Part shown: positions 1 to 5,090 of the stretch, piece after piece
How positions within the stretch are numbered: the first letter of the stretch is position 1
How the letters are laid out: each line of letters starts with the position of its first letter
Assembly: GCA_030620375.1 (NCBI GenBank)
Contig: JAUXEW010000204.1
Coordinates: 1-5,218, forward strand
Origin: Desulfobacteraceae bacterium
GTDB taxonomy: Bacteria; Desulfobacterota; Desulfobacteria; Desulfobacterales; UBA5616
Reading direction: 5' to 3'
Length of the DNA: 5,218 bases
Program-made: the position numbers and the translations under genes
The notes under the pieces: model-generated
Database searches by the model: none
Told to the model about the DNA's origin: nothing
What the model saw: the letters and a program-made list of their open reading frames with translations, nothing else

Positions 1-325
1 CTGTTTCTTTAAATCCTGCAGTAAAGATATGAATATTTTTGTTTCCGGTACTCGCACATTCTCTCAAAACATCAGGAACTGCCGGAGCCGGAACAGAGAC
101 AATAACCAAATCGACAGATTCCGGTAGTGCCGACAGATTCGGATATGCTTTGGATCCATTAATTTCAGTTACATTTGGGTTGATAGGATACAAGCGGCCT
201 TTGTAGCCATAATCTTGAATGGAACCAAACATACCTTTCCAATCGAATACCTCAGTAATTCTTTTAGCGCCGACCACTGCAATGGATTTGGGATTAAATA
301 TCCTGTCTAGTTCGGCATTCTTCAT
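1..325 (-). CDS. CoA-binding domain protein, acyl-CoA synthetase (NDP-forming) type, partial at the window edge
   Basis: The first 108 residues, read directly from the minus strand, begin MKNAELDRIFNPKSIAVVGA. They continue with a GRLYPINP segment (about 44-51), VDLVIVSVPAPAVPDVL (71-87) and an FTAGFKE end (101-107). This is the N-terminal Rossmann-like CoA-binding domain of the acetyl/acyl-CoA synthetase (ADP- or NDP-forming) family, whose usual pattern is a NPKSIAVVGA strand, a YPVNP loop and an AGF motif. Family members interconvert acyl-CoA with the free acid, coupled to ADP or GDP phosphorylation. The CoA-ligase and ATP-grasp domains would lie beyond position 1, so I cannot tell a full fused enzyme from a stand-alone CoA-binding subunit. 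The ATG at 325 is preceded by AAAGGAAC with a rather long spacer of about 11 nt. No operon partner is visible; transcription runs out of the window. The family call is firm, the substrate unknown. Confidence 0.85.
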   Translation of the reverse strand, partial: MKNAELDRIFNPKSIAVVGAKRITEVFDWKGMFGSIQDYGYKGRLYPINPNVTEINGSKAYPNLSALPESVDLVIVSVPAPAVPDVLRECASTGNKNIHIFTAGFKET

Positions 326-488
326 TGAAATACAGTTCCTTTTTAATTTTAGAGTGTTTTAGGTGCTTTTTCCGGGCCTTCTCTATGATTTTATCCCATC
401 GAATGATTGAAGTTTTCAATAATGCTGGACAATTATTTTGAAAAAATACCACATAGCCGGGGAGGATAACAAGTAACATTTCACCAGC

Positions 489-517
489 TTGACAAAACAT
501 GTCGTATACAACATATT
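489..517 (+). promoter_or_regulatory. possible sigma70-type promoter
   Basis: A perfect TTGACA (489-494) is followed by a 17-bp spacer and CATATT (512-517), which matches the -10 consensus at four of six positions. The expected start of transcription would fall near 523-525, at the beginning of the group II intron-like fragment. No plus-strand gene lies closer than 771, so this could be a relict promoter or a chance match. Confidence 0.3.
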
Positions 518-518
518 G

Positions 519-560
519 GTGCGCCACGAGGGTTCAAGTTATGAGCGGGTGAAAGTCCCC
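519..560 (+). mobile_element. fragment resembling the 5' end of a bacterial group II intron
   Basis: The stretch starts GTGCGCCACGAGG (519-531). It continues with GGTTCAAGTTATGAGC and then GGGTGAAAGTCCCC (547-560). GTGCG-type starts and a following GAGCGGGTGAAAGTCCC segment are characteristic of bacterial group II intron 5' ends (early domain I). No domain V/VI signature and no reverse transcriptase/maturase frame follows, so if the assignment is right only a short decayed remnant is left. The right boundary is uncertain; the remnant could extend into the hairpin at 602-642. The assignment rests on motif recognition alone. Confidence 0.4.
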
Positions 561-601
561 AGTGTTGTTTCTCACCCTGACCCGGTATCTTGATTAACCT
601 C

Positions 602-642
602 CTGACACGGCCCAACATGCTGCGTTTTGTGGGGGCTGTCAG
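602..642. other. imperfect hairpin
   Basis: CTGACA (602-607) pairs with TGTCAG (637-642), and the inner GCCC pairs with GGGC next to it once a two-base bulge (CG) on the left arm is allowed, giving about ten pairs around a loop near 17-20 nt. A short T-rich stretch (ATATTTCTTTC) follows on the plus strand, but there is no strong U-tract. It may be a weak terminator, or a structural part of the group II intron-like remnant just upstream. Confidence 0.3.
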
Positions 643-770
643 ATATTTCTTTCAAAAAGCGACATGCAGGTTAAAATATAAACTTTACAATTTGGTTTAG
701 ATGTGTATTCGATATGCCATAAAAATTAAGAATGTCCCCACGGCCCGCGAGGAATTAGAAAAGAAAAATC

Positions 771-986
771 GTGAAGAAACTTAAGGCCCAATTAACAGAA
801 GCTTATAAGCTGACCGGAATCAACCGAAATCAGCTAAGCAACTCACAACAAAGATTTGTCGACAAAATCCTTACTCTGCTGATCAGAAAGTGTAATCAGG
901 ACAACAAGCCCATTAACAGTATCCCCGGTGCGCTTGAAGAACTTGCGGATGTCATTAAAGATGACCCTTTATTTAAACCCGGATAA
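771..986 (+). CDS. small hypothetical protein, 71 aa
   Basis: I do not recognise this protein. It is hydrophilic and slightly basic, with no signal peptide, membrane segment or cysteine pair. The N-terminal half is Lys/Gln/Asn-rich and probably helical. The C-terminal half contains IPGALEELADVIKDDPLF (51-68), which also reads as helix. The start is a GTG at 771, the first possible start after an in-frame TAG at 756. The purine-rich GAGGAA lies about 16 nt upstream, too far for a good ribosome binding site, so the start is weakly supported. A 27-codon frame (701-784) ends just inside it one register away; a single-base slip would join the two. It faces the J-domain gene tail to tail, with the inserted element between them. 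It could be a genuine small gene, a remnant, or non-coding. Confidence 0.4.
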   Translation: MKKLKAQLTEAYKLTGINRNQLSNSQQRFVDKILTLLIRKCNQDNKPINSIPGALEELADVIKDDPLFKPG

Positions 987-1066
987 CCCGGAAGGTACAG
1001 GGCAGGGAAAAGATTATGACACATCGACAAAACGTTGCCGATATACACAGGCGCTAAGGACCTAAT

Positions 1067-1071
1067 GCTTG
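1067..1071. repeat. 5-bp target-site duplication, left copy
   Basis: GCTTG here directly abuts the outer end of the left terminal inverted repeat and is repeated exactly at 1205-1209, directly abutting the right one. Removing the element plus one copy restores an uninterrupted end for the J-domain gene, which supports a real duplication. Confidence 0.75.
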
Positions 1072-1204
1072 GAGACCTTTGCAAAACGCCCCTTTTTGCT
1101 CAATCCCGGCGTCAGGCTCAAATTTTGCACGCAGTGAAGCTTTTCAGCGCTAAATTTTCGCCTTCCTTGGCCTTGAACAAAAATGAACATTTTTCAAAGG
1201 TCTC
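1072..1204. mobile_element. 133-bp MITE-like non-autonomous transposon with TIRs and 5-bp target duplication
   Basis: The left end GAGACCTTTGCAAAA (1072-1086) and the right end TTTTTCAAAGGTCTC (1190-1204) are inverted repeats of each other with one mismatch in 15. The element is flanked by identical GCTTG copies at 1067-1071 and 1205-1209, a target-site duplication that fixes both ends. The interior is too short for a transposase, so it would have to be mobilised in trans. The transposase family is not evident from the ends. The insertion overlaps the last codons and stop of the J-domain gene on the minus strand. Its middle carries a 21-bp core (1133-1153) that reappears inverted in the element at 4941-5090. 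Confidence 0.8.
1133..1153 (-). repeat. 21-bp core shared by both inverted-repeat elements, copy 1
   Basis: Read on the minus strand this is identical over 21 bases to 4963-4983 on the plus strand; its centre is GCGCTGAAAAGCTTC. One extra T extends the similarity by two or three bases (AATT preceding). The surrounding sequences and terminal repeats of the two elements differ. Confidence 0.85.
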
Positions 1205-1898
1205 GCTTGGGGATCGGCTGCACCCATTTATTCCGGTAACCATCATAAAACCATTTTTCATGAAACCCACGGCGCATGCTGAATTTCGGGTTTTCCGACC
1301 AGTTGAGCAATTCCTGGTAAGCATCATGGATTTTTATAAATTTTGCGGCATCGCCCCCTTGATCCGGATGGTGCTGCTTGGCCATTTTTCGAAAGGCCGA
1401 TTTAATGGCCCCAAAGACCTCGGGAGATTGAAGGGCGGATTTATTCAATTTAAGACAGGTTAGAGATTTTCCGATAAAGGTGGGAATCAAGTCTTCCCTC
1501 GGATTGATCCACCCTCGGTCCACCTGCTTTTTTTTTGCGAAATTCAATACATGGCGGCTGGCGAGGTACCGTTTTTCAGTTCGACGCTTTTCCGTCCACC
1601 AGGCATTCCCCAATTGGTTCGACATCCGAATAAAATCATCAGCCGGCGTATTTCCCGGCGTACGGGAAAAGATAAAGCTAAATATTTCTTCAGAATCAAA
1701 GGCAAGCACGTCTAAGATAATTTCCGCTTCGGTAAAATAAAATATTGCATAACGGGTATTTAATGCCTTGAGCAAGCCGGATCTGATGTCCAGCTGGTAT
1801 CTTAATCGCTGTTTACAGGATAAAGAACAATATCGACGATTTCCGATATTATCTGTCTCGCCGCAAGACAAGCATCTATGTTTTTTTTCGTCTCTCAT
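1194..1898 (-). CDS. zinc-finger and J-domain protein, 234 aa
   Basis: Residues 9-28 form a CxxC-11-CxxxC cluster (C9, C12, C24, C28), a likely zinc ribbon. A middle region of about 110 residues follows, containing LLKALNTRYAIFYFTEAEI and a GNAWW motif at 97-101. Residues about 160-200 form a J-domain with the HPD tripeptide (H177-P178-D179) that stimulates Hsp70/DnaK ATPase. The tail ends in FHEKWFYDGYRNKWVQPIPK. A C-terminal J-domain without a Gly/Phe-rich linker or the central DnaJ zinc region means this is a specialised J-protein, not DnaJ. I recall similar uncharacterised proteins of about 230 residues in Desulfobacterales; the client is unknown. The protein looks cytoplasmic. The ATG at 1898 follows an in-frame stop and has no clear ribosome binding site. 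The last codons (RDL, stop) come from the inserted element; the older end was probably PIPKH. It is divergent from the regulator at 2048. Confidence 0.85.
   Translation of the reverse strand: MRDEKKHRCLSCGETDNIGNRRYCSLSCKQRLRYQLDIRSGLLKALNTRYAIFYFTEAEIILDVLAFDSEEIFSFIFSRTPGNTPADDFIRMSNQLGNAWWTEKRRTEKRYLASRHVLNFAKKKQVDRGWINPREDLIPTFIGKSLTCLKLNKSALQSPEVFGAIKSAFRKMAKQHHPDQGGDAAKFIKIHDAYQELLNWSENPKFSMRRGFHEKWFYDGYRNKWVQPIPKRDL
1205..1209. repeat. 5-bp target-site duplication, right copy
   Basis: The second GCTTG lies inside the coding sequence of the J-domain gene (minus strand CAAGC, covering the Lys codon at the insertion point). It matches 1067-1071. Confidence 0.75.
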
Positions 1899-1937
1899 GT
1901 GAAACCAATAAGAATGGATGATAACAGCGCCTTAGCT

Positions 1938-1966
1938 TTGACAAATACACTTTAATGATATATACA
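1938..1966 (+). promoter_or_regulatory. probable sigma70 promoter of the regulator-gmd-fcl operon
   Basis: TTGACA (1938-1943) is a perfect -35 box. After a 17-bp spacer comes TATACA (1961-1966), four of six to the -10 consensus, inside a TATATACAAT run that also offers TACAAT at 1963-1968. Transcription would start near 1973-1976, leaving an AT-rich 5' leader of about 72-75 nt before the ATG at 2048. The 149-bp spacer is shared with the divergent J-domain gene, whose own promoter is not obvious. I see no clear operator palindrome. Confidence 0.55.
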
Positions 1967-2047
1967 ATTTTTTGATAATAAAATGCAAGGTTAAGACTAA
2001 GAACTAAGAAGAATTTTAAATTATAAAGAAAATTTGGAGATAAGTTT

Positions 2048-2632
2048 ATGACTGATAAATTATCCTATGAGGAGATGGAAAAAAAAGTCGTAGATTTAGA
2101 AAATGATTACAAAGAGATTGAACAACGCTTTGACGACGAGTTAAGAAACCGTGTCGAAGAAAAAACGTTGGAATTGGAAAAAATCATCGATGAATTGCAG
2201 AAAAAAAACCTGATATCGGAAGGATCCAACGTGGCATTACGGGTATTGTTGAAAAAAAGGGGGGAAGACAGATTCGAGATACAAGAAAAAATGTTATACA
2301 ATATCAAAGAACTGGTAAAACCATATATCGTAAAAATGAAAAACACGGCGTTAAGCTCTCTTCAAATGGCTTTATTGAGTGTAGTGGAATCGAATATTGA
2401 TGATATTATCTCACCGTTTGTAAGGGATATGTCCTTAAAGTTCTTAAAACTCACCCCCATGGAAATCCAGGTCGCCAATCTCATCAAACAGGGCAAAACA
2501 ACAAAACAGATTGCCGAATTAATGAATTTGTCGAGCAGGACCATTGAAACGCACCGAAAAAAAATCCGAACCAAAATTGGAATCGGGAATAAAAAGGCAA
2601 ATCTGAGATCTCATCTGCTATCCTTTCAGTAA
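2048..2632 (+). CDS. LuxR-family transcriptional regulator with N-terminal coiled coil and no sensory domain
   Basis: Residues about 5-55 are heptad-rich (SYEEMEKKVVDLEND onward), a coiled coil likely to dimerise. Residues 60-130 match the linker seen before the DNA-binding part in Desulfobacterales PAS regulators (VALRVLLKKRGEDR, then NIKELVKPYI, then ESNIDDIISPF). Residues 135-194 are a LuxR/GerE helix-turn-helix: LTPMEIQVANLIKQGKTTKQ, with the recognition helix around SSRTIETHRKKIR (162-174). Both ends of the usual PAS-LuxR architecture are present, but the PAS domain expected between coiled coil and linker is absent, and there is no receiver domain. The ATG at 2048 has GGAG eight bases upstream. 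The gene ends 19 bp before gmd and is probably co-transcribed with it. It may control GDP-fucose supply or a larger surface-polysaccharide locus; target and signal are unknown. Confidence 0.85.
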   Translation: MTDKLSYEEMEKKVVDLENDYKEIEQRFDDELRNRVEEKTLELEKIIDELQKKNLISEGSNVALRVLLKKRGEDRFEIQEKMLYNIKELVKPYIVKMKNTALSSLQMALLSVVESNIDDIISPFVRDMSLKFLKLTPMEIQVANLIKQGKTTKQIAELMNLSSRTIETHRKKIRTKIGIGNKKANLRSHLLSFQ

Positions 2633-2640
2633 TAACGCAT

Positions 2641-2646
2641 AGGAGG
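2641..2646 (+). promoter_or_regulatory. strong ribosome binding site of gmd
   Basis: AGGAGG, a perfect Shine-Dalgarno core, lies five bases before the ATG at 2652. It fixes the gmd start and implies efficient translation, in contrast to fcl, which has no recognisable site. Confidence 0.8.
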
Positions 2647-2651
2647 ATATA

Positions 2652-3767
2652 ATGAAACGTGCTCTGATAACCGGTATTACCGGTCAGGATGGCGCATACC
2701 TTGCGGAATTTCTGCTGGAGAAAGAATATGAAGTCCATGGCATAAAACGCCGTGCATCGTCTTTCAACACCGCCAGGGTGGACCAGCTTTACCAAGACCC
2801 CCACGAGAAAGATGTTCGATTTTTTATGCACTATGGTGACCTAACCGATGCAACGAATCTGATCCGAATTATCCAGGAGGTGCGGCCGGATGAAATTTAC
2901 AATCTCGCCGCCCAAAGCCATGTAAAAGTCTCATTTGAAACGCCTGAATATACAGCAAATTCGGACGCATTAGGTGTGTTGCGAATTTTAGAAGCAATCC
3001 GGATTTTGGGGATGGAACAAAAGATCAAATTTTATCAGGCTTCAACCAGTGAAATGTACGGTAATTCTCCGGAAATTCCTCAAAAAGAAACCACTCCCTT
3101 TTATCCCCGCAGCCCTTATGCCGCTGCAAAAGTATACGCCTATTGGATAACGATCAATTATCGCGAGGCTTATAAGATATTTGCCTGTAATGGCATCATG
3201 TTTAACCATGAATCACCGATGCGGGGTGAAACCTTTGTTACACGTAAAATTACCCGGGCTGTGGCAAGAATAAAGCTCGGTCTGCAAAAGCGGCTTTATG
3301 TGGGAAATCTGGATTCAAAGCGGGACTGGGGATATGCTAAGGATTATGTGCGTGCCATGTGGATGATGCTTCAACAACCGACTCCGGAAGATTTCATTAT
3401 CGCCACCGGCGAAAATCATACGGTACGAGAGTTTATTGAAAAAGCTTTTATCAACGCCGGAATAAAAATAAACTGGAACGGAAAAGCCATTGATGAAACC
3501 GGGATTGTTACATCTGTATCCGATCCTAAAATTTCCTCCGTTCATGTCGGAGATACCGTAATATGTGTTGATCCCCGTTACTTCAGACCGACGGAAGTAG
3601 ACAATTTGCTCGGAGATCCCACAAAGGCACGGGAACAACTCGGCTGGGAACCAACCATTTCCTTTGACGAACTTATAAATCTCATGGTTAGGGAAGACCT
3701 GTTGGAAGCGGAAAGAGATCAGCTTTGCTATAACGCCGGATTTAAAACGTACCATCATTCGGAGTGA
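2652..3767 (+). CDS. gmd: GDP-mannose 4,6-dehydratase
   Basis: This cytoplasmic short-chain dehydrogenase/reductase converts GDP-D-mannose to GDP-4-dehydro-6-deoxy-D-mannose using bound NADP(H), the first step to GDP-L-fucose (also to GDP-rhamnose or GDP-perosamine). The nucleotide-binding GITGQDG is at residues 8-14, and the dehydratase segment STSEMYG at 131-137 carries T132 and E134. The YxxxK pair is Y156/K160 in SPYAAAK. The Gmd-specific NHESPMRGETFVTRKI (185-200) and RPTEVDNLLGDPTKA (312-326) are also present. Length is 371 aa, close to E. coli Gmd (373), with no missing catalytic residue. The start is set by AGGAGG five bases upstream. It is preceded at 19 bp by the LuxR-type regulator and followed after 39 bp by fcl, the next enzyme of the pathway, so a shared transcript is likely. 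Confidence 0.97.
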   Translation: MKRALITGITGQDGAYLAEFLLEKEYEVHGIKRRASSFNTARVDQLYQDPHEKDVRFFMHYGDLTDATNLIRIIQEVRPDEIYNLAAQSHVKVSFETPEYTANSDALGVLRILEAIRILGMEQKIKFYQASTSEMYGNSPEIPQKETTPFYPRSPYAAAKVYAYWITINYREAYKIFACNGIMFNHESPMRGETFVTRKITRAVARIKLGLQKRLYVGNLDSKRDWGYAKDYVRAMWMMLQQPTPEDFIIATGENHTVREFIEKAFINAGIKINWNGKAIDETGIVTSVSDPKISSVHVGDTVICVDPRYFRPTEVDNLLGDPTKAREQLGWEPTISFDELINLMVREDLLEAERDQLCYNAGFKTYHHSE

Positions 3768-3806
3768 CACTCGAAGCTTAAGTCACTACTTGAAATTTGA
3801 TTTAGC

Positions 3807-4940
3807 ATGGAACCGATTTTAAGCAAATCATCACGTATTTTCGTTGCCGGTCACCGGGGAATGGTAGGCTCCGCTATTGTCCGTCAATTACAATCACAAG
3901 GTTTTGACCATATTATTACCCGGACGCACGGGGAGTTAGACCTGACAAATCAGCAGGCCGTCCGTGATTTTTTCCAAAACCAAACCATCAACCATGTCGT
4001 TCTCGCGGCTGCAAAGGTCGGCGGTATCCATGCCAACAGTAAATTTCCGGCGGAATTTATCTATCAAAATATCATCATCGAAGCGAATGTCATCCATGAA
4101 GCTTATCAGGCCGGTATCCAGCGCCTTCTCTTTCTCGGCAGTTCATGCATCTACCCCAAACATGCTCCCCAACCGTTAAAAGAAGCGTATCTGCTTACCG
4201 GGCCTTTAGAGGCTAGCAACGAGCCGTATGCTGTAGCTAAAATAGCCGGTATGAAACTTTGTGAATACTACAACCGCCAATACGGCACTCATTTCCGTTC
4301 AGTAATGCCCACCAATCTCTATGGTCCCAATGACAATTTTGATCTTGAACAATCCCATGTGTTACCGGCGCTAATCCGTAAATTTCACCTGGCTAAGCTT
4401 GCGCAACAGAGAGACTGGAAAGCCATTAAGAAAGATGAGGATTTCTTCGGCCCTATCCCAGAGAATGTCAAAACAGCATTTAACATCCCCTTAATCGAAT
4501 CACCGCCGGTCAGGTCAGGACAACATCATCAGCACTTAGCCGAACCGGCGGTTATCTTATGGGGCAGCGGAAGTCCCCGTCGAGAATTTTTACAGGTGGA
4601 CGACCTGGCCGAAGCCTGTATTTTTTTGATGGGAATCAATGATGAAGATTTTACTGCCGCGTTATCTTCACCATCAAATACCCATACCATTCAATCAAGC
4701 TATCTATCCTCGATGAATATCGGCTGTGGGGAGGACCTGACGATTCGAGAACTCGCCGCCCTGGTTGCAGAAATTGTCGGATACAATGGTCAGATCATTT
4801 GGGACTATGAAAAACCGGACGGCACCCCCAGAAAGTTGTTGGATATTTCCAGATTGTCGCGTCTGGGGTGGAAACCAAAGATCCCCTTAAAAACCGGTAT
4901 AAAACATGCCTACCGGTCCTACCTCGATCAAGTCAAATAG
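3807..4940 (+). CDS. fcl: GDP-L-fucose synthase (GDP-4-dehydro-6-deoxy-D-mannose epimerase/reductase)
   Basis: The enzyme epimerises the Gmd product at C3 and C5 and reduces it with NADPH to GDP-L-fucose, the donor for fucosylated O-antigen or exopolysaccharide. The Rossmann motif GHRGMVG is at 15-21. GSSCIYP (111-117) contains S112 and C114, YAVAK gives Y141/K145, and H184 follows in SHVLPAL. These equal E. coli S107, C109, Y136, K140 and H179 with a constant offset of five, so all key residues are kept. The protein is 377 aa against 321 in E. coli. Most extra length is a segment of roughly 45 residues at about 198-243, plus about ten residues near 284-300. An in-frame TGA upstream makes the ATG at 3807 the first possible start; no Shine-Dalgarno sequence is visible. 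It lies 39 bp after gmd. An inverted-repeat element starts right after its stop codon. An alternative symbol is wcaG. Confidence 0.95.
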   Translation: MEPILSKSSRIFVAGHRGMVGSAIVRQLQSQGFDHIITRTHGELDLTNQQAVRDFFQNQTINHVVLAAAKVGGIHANSKFPAEFIYQNIIIEANVIHEAYQAGIQRLLFLGSSCIYPKHAPQPLKEAYLLTGPLEASNEPYAVAKIAGMKLCEYYNRQYGTHFRSVMPTNLYGPNDNFDLEQSHVLPALIRKFHLAKLAQQRDWKAIKKDEDFFGPIPENVKTAFNIPLIESPPVRSGQHHQHLAEPAVILWGSGSPRREFLQVDDLAEACIFLMGINDEDFTAALSSPSNTHTIQSSYLSSMNIGCGEDLTIRELAALVAEIVGYNGQIIWDYEKPDGTPRKLLDISRLSRLGWKPKIPLKTGIKHAYRSYLDQVK

Positions 4941-5090
4941 GATGGCTTCGTAAAAAGTCCAATTAGCGCTGAAAAGCTTCACTAAAGTGCCTGGGTTGCG
5001 CTTCATCTTTCGTCATTGCAACGTACTGTAAGTGCGCTTCATTCCTCAGGATTTGCGCGCCTTGAACTTGAAGTTTTTTACGTTGCCATC
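4941..5090. repeat. 150-bp inverted-repeat (MITE-like) element downstream of fcl
   Basis: The left end GATGGCTTCGTAAAAAG (4941-4957) is repeated in inverse orientation at the right end, TTTTTTACGTTGCCATC (5074-5090), differing mainly at the two bases after GATGGC. Inside are two direct GCGCTTCAT copies (4998-5006, 5034-5042), a small hairpin around GTACTGTAAGTGC, and the 21-bp core (4963-4983) shared with the element at 1072-1204. It has no coding capacity. I recall repeats with GATGGC-n-n-CGTAAAAAGTC ends in deltaproteobacterial genomes. A clean target duplication is not visible. It begins at the base after the fcl stop, so it forms the operon's 3' untranslated region. Confidence 0.65.
4963..4983 (+). 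repeat. 21-bp core shared by both inverted-repeat elements, copy 2
   Basis: Identical over 21 bases to the reverse complement of 1133-1153. It lies just inside the left terminal repeat of the element that follows fcl, whereas copy 1 lies in the middle of its element. Confidence 0.85.

Larger units (their letters stand above)
326..770. other. 445-bp spacer with no convincing gene
   Basis: This stretch separates the leftward CoA-binding gene from the small rightward gene at 771. It contains a possible plus-strand promoter (489-517), a sequence resembling the first bases of a group II intron (519-560), an imperfect hairpin (602-642) and AT-rich sequence from about 660. A minus-strand reading frame across 294-527 overlaps the start of the CoA-binding gene by 32 bp and resembles no family I know, so I do not call it. 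A 27-codon plus-strand frame (701-784) overlaps the start at 771 and might be a leader or chance. For the CoA-binding gene, a weak minus-strand promoter (TTGAAA at 419-414, TAAAAT at 393-388, spacing 20) is possible but poorly spaced. Confidence 0.6.

Noticed and set aside
294..527. Minus-strand 77-codon reading frame
   Set aside because: It overlaps the well-supported start of the CoA-binding gene, resembles no family I know, and begins inside the intron-like sequence. Probably chance.
1118..1327. Minus-strand 69-codon frame ending inside the element
   Set aside because: It lies in a different register of the same strand as the J-domain gene and mixes gene and element sequence without any recognisable domain.
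1035..1463. Plus-strand 142-codon frame
   Set aside because: It crosses the inserted element and runs antisense to the J-domain gene, whose HPD motif and zinc ligands make the minus strand the coding one.
3315..3770. Minus-strand 151-codon frame opposite gmd
   Set aside because: It is the antisense shadow of a clearly coding gmd and has no family features or ribosome binding site that would support it.
4998..5042. Two GCGCTTCAT copies as a CRISPR-like array
   Set aside because: There are only two 9-bp copies 36 bp apart inside an inverted-repeat element, with no further repeats or cas genes.
4941..5090. Element after fcl as an intrinsic terminator
   Set aside because: The paired ends are about 115 bp apart and no compact GC-rich stem with a U-tract is present, so a classical terminator cannot be claimed.
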